Assembly (NCBI RefSeq): GCF_019175385.1
Contig: NC_083337.1
Coordinates: forward strand, 23,940,385 to 24,004,384
Length of the DNA stretch: 64,000 bases
Direction: 5' to 3'
From: Lycium barbarum
Lineage: Eukaryota > Streptophyta > Magnoliopsida > Solanales > Solanaceae
Shown here one piece after another: positions 33,060-45,068 of the stretch. How positions within the stretch are numbered: the first letter of the stretch is position 1; every line of letters starts with the position of its first letter. The notes beneath the pieces are model-generated. The model was given only the letters and a program-made list of their open reading frames with translations, was not told the origin of the DNA and did not search any database. A program made the translations under genes and the position numbers.

Positions 33060-34491
33060 CAGGGTTCTCCTCTAGCGGCTGATGTTGAGGCCTGGCTTGT
33101 GTTGGCCTTCTTGACCCTCCGAAGGGTGGTCTGAATCCAAAGTCATGCTTGGTACATCTCTATCCTGATTATCGCCGGATCTGTTTCTTCTAAAATCTTG
33201 GCCAAATACTCATCTGTGCTTTCCAAATATTCCTTTAGACGTTCTTCTTCTTGGGCATCATGAGGAAGTATGGGCCTTGGGATGGATGTACGGGCCAAGT
33301 GTCCCTGTAGCCATCCATGATACCCGGGTCACACCCTGCCTCGGATCTGTCTGGAGCTAAAGTATCTGGACACCAACTCACGAGACCATTCCATTCTCTG
33401 AGGATCACCCCGGCGTTCTTGATCTTCTGCTCTTTGTGCTCAATGATGAACTGCTCAGGATTTCCTACCTGAGATATCACTTGTCTCCTACCAAATTTCC
33501 TTAGAACCCGAGATGGATAGTAAAGACGGCTCCATCGAACCCCTACTAACGGTACAAAAGGATAATTCTTGCCCGAAACCACCATGATCTAGGATATGAA
33601 GTCAGGAAACATCCACTGGACCCTATCTTCAGTCTACTCCTTAAAGAAGTGGGCTCACACCCCTTTGGACATGTAACCAAGGTTCGGGCAATAATTTTTA
33701 AGGCGATCTATCCTGTTGTGGTTGCTCAGATACTAGACTTCCTTAGCCATGTTAATGTGTTTTATAATCCACCATTGTAACAATATGCTACATCCTTGGA
33801 AGTATAGGAAACAATTCCAGCATTTGTCTAAAGCCCAGAAAATGTCCGCCAGGATGATGGGTGCCAGGTCAAAATACCTTATTTCCTGATCCTTGGTTAT
33901 ACCATAGAAGATAGCATGGGCCAAGTAGATCACTCGAGTGTCTATGGCTAACGATTCGTCCTGTGGAAACACCATAGTGCCTAGCAAGGCTATGGCGAAT
34001 GCCAAAGGTCTAACAGATTCCTACTCTTCTCTACTCTTGAACTCCCTCTGATACAGAGTATACCCGGTGACATCCCCGAATCTTCGATATAGATCTCTAA
34101 AGGCTACAGTGGGTCCTCGCACCCAGGGCGCCTTAGTCAATGCAAGAAAATTAATGATTTGCCCGACTGTGGGCCTCTATGGAAATAATAGGCGGTGATC
34201 TCATTTGTGTCGTCTCCTTAGACAGGTTCAATTGTTGTCTATAGCATCCCTAATCTCCTCCAAGGTCGGGGTCATCTTAATCTCACCAAAGTGAAACAAT
34301 ATTTTCTTATCATCCCAATGTCCGGCCAGTACCTCTATTAGTTCTGGACGACCCTTCATCGTCATGATAGAGGGTAGGTGACCTAAAGTGCAGCTAATTA
34401 CCTTTTTGTGAGTATCACCTAACCACTCCTACCAAACTCTCAATAGATCCGGAGCCTCGACAACTATATCAAAACGTATTCAATCTTCCAT
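33060..34491 (-). pseudogene. Element B: ORF1 of Ogre type, plant-mobile-domain-like
   Basis: ATG at 34489-34491 opens MED, stop, IRFDIVVEAPDLLRVW, stop, EWLGD. Next come LGHLPSIMTMKGRPELIEVL and HFGEIKMTPTLEEIRDAI, AFAIALLGTMVFPQDESLAI, ITKDQEIRYFDLAPIILADI, ALDKCWNCFLYFQGCSILLQ and WWIIKHINMAKEV, and after a gap SRLYYPSRVLRKFGRRQVIS and EYLESTDEYLAKILEETDPA. Ogre elements are known for an extra ORF of unknown function before gag; the layout (WxxxLTPTLEEI then LY/W-rich helices) resembles the plant mobile domain / DUF7745 group, which is my inference. At least eight stops, many TGG-to-TAG or TGA. Confidence 0.65.
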
Positions 34492-35045
34492 CTACAAAAC
34501 AGAACACAGTTAAGATTCCCCCATCCCCGCAGGGCCAATGGTTCATCATATAGGCACAAAACATGCTTCCACGTAGCATGTATATGAGATGCGGTGCTCT
34601 ACGGGTCATAGACCGTCCGAACACAGGGTGATCTCTCTTAATAAGCTTTAAGTAGGTCTGAGATACCCAAAGCTCGTCTAGGTATGAATTCTCTAGTTCA
34701 GTAGTGATTTAGCTTAGCTCTATCCTAGTTTTATTTAAAAGGGTCTTTCCACAAAATACCGGAAACCCAAGCTGACAACTGGGGTTGAACCGTTAGGGCT
34801 ATTGGACGACCACGAACCAACTTCGCCTCATAACGGTTCCAAAAGAAATATTTTGGTTTTGTAGTGAAGGTACGACCGCGTGCTCCGCGAAGTCACCTTT
34901 GGAACAAAGTGTAAAATGAATGCCATGAGTGGTGGAGTTATGATATGCAAGCAATGACAGTTGATAATTGTGAGAAAGTAAACACATAAACAGTGAAGCA
35001 AATATACCCACATTATATTGGAATCCGTATGGTTAGAACCTTTAA
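34492..35045 (-). other. Element B: 5' leader between primer site and ORF1
   Basis: About 550 bases without a supportable gene; expected untranslated leader. Confidence 0.6.
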
Positions 35046-35064
35046 GTCCCCAACAGAGTCGCCA
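35046..35064 (-). other. Element B: primer-binding site
   Basis: Minus strand reads TGGCGACTCTGTTGGGGAC two bases after the LTR end. This form is typical of Ogre/Tat elements, usually assigned to tRNA-Arg. A 10-base copy of its core also sits inside the LTR (35154-35163). Confidence 0.8.
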
Positions 35065-38000
35065 TCTGTTACGGTTCGCATTTTCGCGGGCGGGGTTAGC
35101 GCTCAAAAAAGATACTTCGAACTTGTTGGTGCTCTTTTGGATTTTGTTTTAAAAGAGTCGCCACCTAATTTTTACGAAATTAGGAAAACCAGTTTTGAAG
35201 GGTTTATTCATACACCGTGAAAAATCCTTCTTAATCCAAAGTTCTAGGTAAGGGTTCTGGTGGTCCCTTAGAGAAGGTGTTAGGCACCCTAGTATTAAGG
35301 ATCCGTACTATATGGTTGACCTTCGAATTCCAATGTGTGAGTATTTGCATGAACTGTTTATTTGGTGTTTATTTCCTGGAAAAAGTCTATCATTTTGCAT
35401 ATCATTTTTTGAAAAGAATTGAATATATTCCCTTTACATATAGGGTATTTAGGCTTGGATTTATAATATCCGGAAAAAATTAGTCCCTTTCGTATATAAG
35501 GATGATAGTGGTTTTTGTAAAGATAGAAGGCCTTTTAAAGTGTGCGATGAATAAATTTGTTCATAATAGACTGATACATGGTCCAGGTTAGTACGTTTAG
35601 TACGTTTTTAGAACATCCTTATCTAAAACTTTATGTTTATAAATAGTTTAAGCGGATTTAATTTATAAGGGTCTAATTATATAACCAATTGGCGTTTGGT
35701 CTTTGAAATTTCCCAAAAAAACTATGTATATCATGGCAATAACGTTTTAGACATGGGCTTTGGCCCAAACTTATATTCTCTCTATTTTTTCTGAAAAAAA
35801 TGGTTATGGTCTGTTAGTTTCTGGCCCAAAAATCTCACGTCTTTCTTCAGTTACTAGGCTAAGCCCAAAACATATTTTCACTTGTCTCTTTTTTGAAAAA
35901 AAATTGTTAAGTCAGGCCTCAAATACAATCTTTGGGTTGGGCCTTGACCCTTAAAAAAATTCCATCTTTTATCTGAACTAATTCTAGAAAACATGTTTGT
36001 TTTGATACATAAATACGCTACATATACATATACTTAAAGATCATTTCCCGTCTGATTTTTGTCCAAAAGAAAGAACTCATTTCTGATAATTTTTTAAAGT
36101 GTAGCATTTACACCTATTTTCTTTGCCTGGATTGAAAAAGAGTTTTCTGAGAACTGAATTTACAACTACGAAAACGTTCTTCTAGTTTTTTTTTTTTTTA
36201 AAGTTTAGCCTGGTTTTAGAAAAAATGATAACAACATATATTTTAGTAAGGACGAAACTAATCTTCTCTATTCCGTTACTGCTTTAGCCGTTTTTATTTT
36301 TTAGAAAATATTTATACTAATTCGGGTTTTCAAAATCACGTTGGGGCCTAAGGTCGAACTAAACGGCATATGCACCGCTCACCTAAGATGCCTAGTCCAA
36401 ACATAAATAATTCGAACAACAATGTGAGTTTTTAAAATCATACAAATACAACACTTCAATAAAAAAGAAACCGGCATAATGAAATTTAAGGAGAGAGATA
36501 TGTTAGGGGTGTACCAAACCCCCCTAAAAGACCATTTTTATCCATGGTTGGCCCTTCATGCCATTCTCATCCATGGTTGGGCCTTCAATAATTTTAGCTT
36601 CCCTTTCCCTTCTTGGACTTAACAGTTTTTTGAAAGAATATTCCTATTAGGCCCTTAGTCTAACAGGCTGGTTGGACTCTGGTCCAAACGGTCGTGCAGT
36701 AGTAAAAGGGGAAAAAGAAAAGGAATCGAATTAGTCTATGTTTGGTGATCCTATTACTATCATAACTTTACACATATATCCATATACATCCCATTTGATT
36801 GCAAGTGCACAACTAAAGAACTTTATCACATACTATTGACTTCACTGAAACTCTAACCCATACCATACCAAAGGGAGAAGGTTGTCACTACCCTTATTCC
36901 CGACACCGCACAAGTTCCAAGGGGTGTCACGAACCCTAGGCATGGCATGATATTGGGGAGTGGCTAGACCTATCCCCTAAACCATCTCAAACTCTCAAAA
37001 CCTGATGTTGCCATAGTATACAACCAGAGTCCCAAAGTTGTGCACAAGTATCATTACGTAGGAAGTAGTTCACATACAAGTAACACTCAAAGTAAATTTA
37101 AAATCATGGCAAAGAGACTGAGGCAAATGATATAATGCAGTGATGTATAAAATAACACAACATCTTCAAGATACATAGTTAGGTAGGTGGTACAAACAAG
37201 CCATGCTCTTCTATTTACATATACATGCTGCTTATGATTGGCCTGTATTCTTATATATATACACAGTATACCTATGATATACACATGGGATGTGCATACC
37301 AAGTGTATATCATGTGTATATATTCCCCTTCCTTTTATTAATCAGTATATATTCTATGTATAGCCACACTCTTATGTGTTTAGCTGTAGACCTCAAGGTT
37401 ATTCCTTTTACTTAACTAAATCCTGTCCCTTAGAACAGTGTTCATGGAAAAAACCAAGACCAATTAAAGTCTAACTTTAACTCTTAGATACATCAAATAA
37501 ATGATTCATCAACTTCATATGTTAACAACCCTCATAGCAAGAAATGAGAACTATTTAATGTGATCACAGAAGCACATTAGAAGGATGTAGACAAAGAGGA
37601 AAAATTCTATGACTTGTAATCACCAAAATAAGATTGGAGCGCCAAGCAGTCTAGACCAAACAACATCAAAGGAGACTGAGACTATACAGCTTCATATTCT
37701 CAGGAAAAGACAACAAAAAAAGAAACTTTGTTTCAGTACAACAGTAGTAAGAACACATTACAACAAGGCTTCATGCTAGTTACCACTTGAGATAGACAGG
37801 AGAAGGGATCAGCTATGTATGTCACCAAGTCTCACAGAAGAAGGGAATATCATGAGTTTAACACGATTCATAGCAACTCAGTATTTTAACTCCTAACAAG
37901 ACATTTTTTATCAATCGTCTTAAACCAGTTCATTTCTCTTTAAAGGAAGGCAAAGATCACCCTCTTAACACAACCAGTTCCCTTTTTCTTAACTTCCTAA

Positions 38001-41000
38001 ATCACCTTTAGACCTTTAGACAAGCTAATTTTCCAAACTCTTTCTATTTCTAGCCCTATGATAAAATGTTGAAATTTAAGGAAAGCCCATAAACCCTCAA
38101 GACAATAATACCGCCCATGATCCATAGGTTGGTCATGACACCCCTCATTTGGAGAGTGGGTAATATGAGACAAGCTAGGCTTGGCTCTTCCCTGCCCTCT
38201 CCTTGAGATGTCTTGAAAAGACCATCTTAGACCAAGTGGTTTACATTGCTCTTAAGAATACTCACCATGTCCCCAAACAACAACATCAAACCAATTTTAG
38301 CCTATCACTATTCATCTTTAAAAACATAGACGCGGTATTCAGTTATCTCATTCCCTAGCTCCTAACATGACAGCATTTTAAAACACACCAACAACATAGA
38401 ATCAAACCTTACTAGATAGAGCATAACTTTACCCTTTTAATCCAAGTTACACTACAATGCCCCACTAAAGTCTAAGTGCCACAGTTTAGGTTTAAGAACA
38501 AAGGATTCTCACCAATCTTAGGTTGACTAGATGTCTTTTCACTAAGTTCAAATAAAGGTTAGTACATCACATCAACAAGTCCACATATAAATGTATCACA
38601 CAAGTTTTAAACATATTCATCATGAAACAAACAAGAAAGGGAAGCAGGTTGAACTTCTAAAAATAAACATGGATTCCGACCCTAGTGAATAACTTACCTC
38701 TTTAATACTTAGTTAATGGCAGTTTTCATTCCCCCTAATTATGACAAAAATGTGACAGACTCTTACCCTTTGTTTTAACTTAGTTTTAGATAGCATGAAA
38801 TCTAAAGAATTCCCCCAAGGCATGATAAACTATCCTTGACCAATCCTAAGACCTCAATGAATCCCACAGTCATGAAAACAAGGTTTAGGAATACGAGGAA
38901 GCCTCAGGGTCCTGAAAGAGAAACAGGATAGGGTAAGGTCATCACCTCCCCATCCCTCTCCTGAATCTTACTTTTAGTAAAAAGGGATCAAAGGCTCCAC
39001 TGGTCACCACCTCCAGTTCATGCCTAAGGTCACCTTTTACTCTCCTAAGGAAACCCCAGCTCCCTTACCTTATTCCCATACCTAATGACAATTAGCAAGA
39101 ACTTACGGACAAGAGTAGTTTGACACTGCCTTTAAACTGAATTTCATCTAGACCCCTAATTGATCACATAAGTTAATAGCTTCTAATCAACTCAGCCCAG
39201 GGTCCTAACTATGTAAAGCAAATTTTAATTCCTTTAGAAATTAACATTTTGAGAAAGTTGAATATTTAAATCACTAAAAAGCTTAAGTTCAGACTGAACA
39301 TCAACTTTCAGACTCAAAACAACTTTTTTTCCAATTGATCAATCATTTTCAATAATTAAGAGCACATTAGGACTCAATCATCTTTTTTAATCCTCTTAGG
39401 CTTCTTTTAAAGAGAAAATCAACATGAATTAGATATGAAAAAGAGAGGTCTGATAACATGAATGTCAGGACAGAACTCTGTTCAAATGACACAAACATGA
39501 CACATAATTATCTTAGTTGTGTCTAGGTATTCTGCTTCATTTTAAATGATTTCTACAACTTATGGACCTTAATTAGCTTTTAATGAACCCTTTAAGAACC
39601 TGTTACCACATGAATTAACTTTAATCCTAAAAGAAAAACTTCATTTTTAGACTTCTATATCATATTCTAGGGTGTTGTTGTTTCAAATTACCTTTAATGT
39701 ATAACATACAACAATTCAAGATTATTTGACTAATTCAAATAGATTCAAACAGACTTGGGTAGATTCAAACCCACACAAATGCAAGCAGGCCCCACTTATC
39801 CTAACTCTAATACTTTAAACACATCAAAGACCCTATAAGTATACATGGATCCCTTCAGCTTTATTTCAGTCTGATCATGATCTTTTGTATTTTTTACCCC
39901 AATCATAACTTCATGTTATCTAATTGACATTAGACAAGTATACAGACCTACGAGAACAAATTAAGAAAAATCAAATCTATCATAGTCTTATTCAAGAAAA
40001 AGCAACTGCCTTAAATGATTAAAAAATAGATCATCACAATACTTTAGCATTCCATTGCATTCAAATAGAATCAACATCTGATTTAAAGGTTCACTAAGTT
40101 ACTTTCATGACTCATATAATCACATTCTTGCCATATTTAAGTAACAGCCAAAACAGGAAACCTCAACATCCAATAGAGTACACAAAAGTTTGTTTCAACA
40201 ACATCAATACATTATTTGAAACTCATACACTCAGTCTATATCAACAACCATTTAAACATGTACTTTAAAAATAAGGGAAGTAATCTCCACATTCAAACAA
40301 ACTAATGAACCTTAACATCACCCAAGCAGCACATTATCATTTAGTTGAACCAAAGGCAGTCCAACAACCAACTAACATCAACAAGCTACTATCACATAAA
40401 CTAATTACTAATCCATAACAAAATAAGTAAAACGGATAGAATATTACCTTTTAATAGTTCAACCTTGGTCAAAATCGTATTTGGAAGCCCTTTGTGCTTC
40501 CAAGACCACACTCAGCCACACAGACTCGAAAACAGAAGGAAAATAAATTTTTAAAACTTAGAAAACCTCAAACTAGCCGAAGTTTTAAATTTTTTTTACT
40601 TAAGAGGCTTGAAATTCGAAGTTTCTAGCCTTCTTTTAATTTCTCCAATTTTTCTGACCTCTCAAAACTCTTTTTTCAAACTTCTAACTTTCAAAAAAAA
40701 CCTCGAAGTTTTTGAAACTCTCTTTTTTTCTTCTCCAAAACTTCTTTCTGTAAAGGGGGTTGGGGTTCCAAAAATCATCCAAAGTTTTAAACAAACAATG
40801 TGGGACAAACATATTTTCTCCAAAATTATCCTTTGTAGGCCTTTACTCGGCCAAGGTTATCTCGAATCAACAATGGATGGTGAGATCTGAGTCTTGCTTG
40901 ACTCGATCTGACCCATCTTTGGTCAACCAATGATATTCAAGCAAAGTACAACAAAAAAACACATAAATCATACAACAATAAAAAAAATAAAGCAAAGGGA

Positions 41001-41345
41001 TGATTTAGTATCGCGTTTGGATTAAATTTCGCGAAATCAAGTGAAACATTAAATGTTTTCACTACAATAGACATGCAAAAGCTGTGCTCATCTGCTGCTC
41101 TCTGTATTTTTTCCATTTTTGGCAGAGAGAGAAGAGGGAAACTTGAGGCGACACTAGGGTTACACAGAAGAGGAAAAGAGAGAAAGGGGAGGGGGTAAAG
41201 GCCCGTTTGGGAAAAATGAAATGAAGGAAAGGGGGGTATACTCCTTTATCTGTATTAAGTGGTTAGGTCGAGTCTCAGCCTGGCTTGGGCTGGACTCGGT
41301 CCAGACCTTAAGGAATTAAAAAGGCTGGCCCTTTTTGTTTTGTAT

Positions 41346-41348
<3 letters not shown>

Positions 41349-41403
<55 letters not shown>
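41349..41403. repeat. (TA)n microsatellite
   Basis: About 27 uninterrupted TA units, in the LTR of B, at the left border of the inserted GGGCTGG-rich repeat. Confidence 0.95.
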
Positions 41404-41405
<2 letters not shown>

Positions 41406-42065
41406 AGCTGTCAATATGGGCTTGGCCCGCGAGGCCGGCCCAACCCAACCCTTAATTTACATAGGGTTGGGCTAGGATTTCTTTGGCCTATATAGAAGTG
41501 AGGCTCAAAAGCCCAGCCTCTCTTAGCCCGCCGGCCTCAAGGGTTGGGCTGAGGCCAGCCCTTGAGGTCAGAAAATAATAATAAATTAATTAATTTCTTA
41601 AAAAATATAAGTAAATTAAACAAAAAGATAAAAAGTAATGAGAAAAAAAGGATGTACTTATTACTGGGTAGTAAACTAGAAACTAGAGTAATACTTTTTA
41701 GTCTTAGAGTTTATATTATGTTTAATTTCTTTTGAACGTAATCTGAATTAGTGATCAAAAATAATAATTTATATTTGTTCTCTTAATTTTTTTTCTTCAA
41801 TGATATGAATTTGCGCAAGAATGGGTGGTAGAAGATTATATTTCATATTGCAAAAGTTTCATGTTCAAATTTCACCAAAAATCACTTAGAAAATGTTATT
41901 TCAAAAGACAAAAAAAACGTAAAGGGCTGGCCCGTCCTAGCCCGCAGCCGGCTTAGGGCTGGGTTGGGCTGCCATTTTGCAGGCCCTTCAATTAAAAGGG
42001 CCAGCCCGTCCTAGCCTATTTGATTATTTGGCCCTTTAGGGCTGGGTTGGGTTGGGCTGGGCCAG

Positions 42066-42104
<39 letters not shown>

Positions 42105-42193
42105 CGCAGGCCCTTCAATTAAAAAGGTCAGCCCGTCCTAGCCTATTTAATTCTTTGGCCCTTTAGGGCTGGGTTGGGTTGAGCTGGGTCAGC

Positions 42194-42195
<2 letters not shown>
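41404..42195. mobile_element. Inserted repeat with GGGCTGTCAATATGGGC-like end, possible hAT-type
   Basis: Starts GAGCTGTCAATATGGGCTTG and ends GGGTCAGCCCATAT; the 9 bases ATATGGGCT and AGCCCATAT form an inner inverted repeat. Several GGCCCGTCCTAGCCC and GGGCTGGGTTGGGTTG blocks lie inside, and about 105 bases (TTCGCAGGCCCTTCAATTAA on) occur twice around a second (TA)n tract at 42069-42102. Non-autonomous hAT elements often have such ends, but target duplication is masked by the TA tract. Class is uncertain. Confidence 0.4.
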
Positions 42196-42260
<65 letters not shown>

Positions 42261-42284
42261 TAGATAGATAGATAGATAGATAGA
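42196..42284. repeat. (TA)n followed by (GATA)n
   Basis: About 31 TA units (42196-42258), then about seven GATA units (42259-42284). Confidence 0.95.
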
Positions 42285-43170
42285 TTATTAAATAAATATT
42301 AAAATTGATCATATTTTAATTACAGATAAAATTCGGACATAATTAACCTATTAAATTAATTATTAAAAAAAATTGACCAATTGTGTTAATGGGCTTAAAA
42401 TTGCGATTATGGTTCTAATGGATTCTGATCCAACTAATTCCTTCAATTATGGCCAAATTTGGCCTTAATTAATTTTAATTTAGTTGGTTATTTGAATTAT
42501 GGGAATATTTGGCCTAATTAGCTGGCTTAAAAATTAAATTGCATTAATGACATTAATTAATTTAAGCCAATGAATTTGGTTATTTCAATCAAGGCCATTA
42601 AGAGGCTAATTTTACAAAAATGACCCCAATTTCCTTCAACCATGACTTGGTCAAATTAATTGTAGCCATAACAAAAATAATTAAATAATTTGACCATCAA
42701 TTTGCAATAATGACCACCTAATTGACTAATTAAAACATTTATAGATAATTATAGATAAATTTTGACAAATCACACATTTATGCAAAATTAAAGATTAAAG
42801 GGTGAAATGGTCAATTATTAAAATTACTCAAACTCCATGGATTAAAGGGAATAAAGTATTTGCTAATTTTGATTTTTGACAATTTTAACAGTTAAATGAA
42901 TGATTATTATTTTCTTAAACCAAATGCCTTATTTTTCTTTGATTAAATCAAATAAGTATCTCATAAGTGTCATAAAAGTACCAATTAATTTCTAAACAAC
43001 TTTGTGACATCATTAAAAACTTTTCATCGATTTAAAGGAGAAAAATATTGTTCTGAACAATTTATAAAAATCATTTAAACCTTTTAAGGTGCATAACTTA
43101 TTTTATTCATTTTCCAAGGACTCTGAGTAATTGAAGTAAATTACAGGAGGTCAAAATTTAGGTGTCAACA

Positions 43171-44518
43171 CTCTTAAAATGGTGTGATACTGTCATCTTT
43201 TAGCCAAACCCTTGAAATTTTCCTCGAAAGGTCTCACACTGTTAAGAGATTCTTACACCTTATATGTTGGCTCCCAATTTTTTCAGCTACCAATATGGGG
43301 CTTTATTCACAGACCCAACGATCTCCCACTCGAACTAAGTTCCATGCGGGCCATTACCACGATCCACATGTTAATTTTCAAGATTCACTATGTGCTACCC
43401 ACATCATTATAGTATAATGGCAATCGAAATCTGCAACTAGCTTATTCCTATGGTGCGGGTCTCCATGCTCGTATGGGCCACTAAACTGAGCTGTACCATC
43501 TCTCTGTTATTACCATACTCATCCTGCCAAACTTGGGCTCTAATGCCAGTTGTTGTGCTCAACCAGCTCTTAACATGGTGTGACATTGTACGCTTTGGGA
43601 CACGCCCGCACAGTTTTTTCCGAAAGGCCTCACACCATCAAGAGATCCGTACACCATATTTGTTGGCTCCCAATATGGGACTTTGTTCGTACACCCAATA
43701 ATCTCCTCCTTGAACTATGTTTCATGTGGGCCATATCAGGATGCACGAGTCAATTTTTGAGTTTCACTATGTGTCACCCACATCATTAAAGTATTATGAC
43801 AATCGAAGCCCACAACTAGCTTCTTCTTGTGTGCCGTCTCCAATCTCGTAATGGCAACTAAATTGAGCCCGCACCATCTCTCTACCATCGCCACACTCGT
43901 CCCGCAGAACCTGGACTCTGATACCTATCGTTGGGATCAACTAGCCCGCAGATACTCTTAAAGTGGTATGATATTATCCGCTTTGAGCCAAACCCACACG
44001 TTTTTCTCAAAAAGGCATCACACCATTAAGAGAACCATACACCTTATATGTTGGCCCCCAATATTTCCAGCTAATAATGTGGGATTTTGTTAGCACACCT
44101 AACAATTTTCCCCTCGAACTAAGTTTCATGTGGGCCATTAACACGATCCACGGGTCAATTTTTTAGATTCACTATGTGCCACCCACATCATCTGAATATT
44201 CATGGCAACCGAAGCCTGCAAAATAGCTTCTTTTCTGTATGCATGTGTGCATCTCTAAGCTCGTAAGGGAAGTAAACCGAGCCCCACACCATCATCTGCC
44301 TTCGTCATACTCGTTCCGCTGAACCTGGGCTCTAATACCAGTTGTTGTGCTCAATCAGCCTGCAGACACTCTTAATATGATGTGATATTGTTCGCTTTGG
44401 GCAAAACCCGCATGGTTTTCTCTAAAAGCGCTCACACCATTAAGAGATTCTTACACCTTATATGTTGACTCCCAATCTTTTCAACAACTGATTTCGGATT
44501 TTGTTCGCACACCTAACA
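43171..44518 (-). mobile_element. Tandem TRIM array (four LTRs, three internal regions)
   Basis: A unit of about 0.4 kb repeats at 43171, 43567, 43955 and 44369 (at the shared CTCTTAA). On the minus strand each unit resolves into LTR, primer site, short internal part and polypurine tract. LTRs start TGTT(G/A)GGTGTG and end GAGCACAACA: 43320-43171 (cut by B), 43700-43551, 44104-43929, 44518-44343, the complete ones 150-176 bases. Next to each inner LTR end is a primer site like TGGTATTAGAGCCC (initiator tRNA-Met), and before each LTR start a tract like CGAGGGGAAAAT. Internal parts are 228-238 bases and non-coding. This is a terminal-repeat retrotransposon in miniature in tandem form. Confidence 0.8.
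43535..43548 (-). other. TRIM primer-binding site, first internal region
   Basis: Minus strand TGGCATTAGAGCCC beside the inner end of LTR 43551-43700. Equivalent sites: 43914-43927 region (GGTATCAGAGTCC) and about 44326-44340 (TGGTATTAGAGCCC). One change from the TGGTATCAGAGC initiator-Met form. Confidence 0.65.
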
Positions 44519-44983
44519 ATTAATTTTTAAAACCTTACGAATTTTTCCGTACACGCATGTTCTGAACATTTATAATTACAAACGTTGTAGAAACAAATGA
44601 GGGATAACAACCAAGTGAAAGCTAAATAAATAACTTTAGCACAAATAATACTCACGTGCATCTTTATTTCACGTTGAATTCAGCATAAACAATCACAAAA
44701 ATTACCGGATGACGTACTGATGCGTCTATTACTTGTACGGAATTTTTATTAAAAAAAGGCAACCTACGATTTTACGATTAATTCAGAACTTATTACAGGG
44801 AATATTTCCAGTAATAAGGTTATATGAACGACCCCTCGATAAACTAAATTCTTGCGCAGGAAACCAAAAATTAGTAGTCTTCATTGTATTCATCCTCCCT
44901 CTGGCAATTGAGAAAAAAAAATACAATGAAAACAAGATTAGTAATCTAGAAAGTAATGTATGTTACCTACTAAGTCATGTTAT

Positions 44984-45016
<33 letters not shown>

Positions 45017-45068
45017 TAAAATCATACCAAAAATTGCGACTTTTTCATTTTTATTTTGGTGAAAGAAC
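44519..45068 (-). other. Region downstream of the C2 remnant, with poly(A) tract
   Basis: No supported gene. On the minus strand, AATAAA (45050-45055) and a run of 28 A (44985-45012) follow the C2 pseudogene stop codon at 45069. The rest (44519-44980) shows no recognised feature. Confidence 0.5.

Larger units (their letters stand above)
24729..43170 (-). mobile_element. Element B: Tat/Ogre-type Ty3/gypsy retrotransposon, 3' part displaced by A
   Basis: Minus-strand element. Reading right to left: LTR 43170-35067, primer site 35064-35046, leader, ORF1 (34491-33060), a coiled-coil/acidic/knuckle region (32685-31713), spacer, gag, protease, intron-like gap, RT, RNase H, second RNase H, integrase to about 24740. 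There the coding stops inside the catalytic core, where element A's LTR begins; the missing part should lie left of A. The LTR start matches A's. Its outer end cuts a TRIM LTR at 43171. Many stops and shifts make it inactive. Confidence 0.85.
35067..43170 (-). repeat. Element B: 5' LTR, very long, with later insertion
   Basis: On the minus strand it starts TGTTGACACCTAAATTTTG (43170 leftward) and ends CCGTAACA at 35067, next to the primer site. Both ends match element A's 3' LTR. Length 8.1 kb includes an about 0.9 kb repeat block inside a (TA)n tract (41349-42284), leaving about 7.2 kb; other insertions may be hidden. Apart from these repeats it is AT-rich, and I see no gene in it. Minus-strand GAGTTTCCCTC/CTCTC-rich and CCCTAGTGTCGCC near 41100-41160 correspond to the leader-side part. 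Confidence 0.8.

Noticed and set aside
41259..41495. 78-residue open frame
   Set aside because: Its centre is a TA microsatellite translated as Ile/Tyr repeats.
43184..43789. Four open frames of 66-83 residues
   Set aside because: They lie within the TRIM LTRs and internal regions and repeat with the unit, so they reflect the repeat, not genes.
43535..44340. tRNA-Met-like sequences as tRNA genes
   Set aside because: Only 12-15 bases match the tRNA 3' end; they are primer-binding sites and no cloverleaf can be formed.
44733..45014. 93-residue frame ending in poly-Phe
   Set aside because: It ends by translating the T28 tract and has no recognisable domain.
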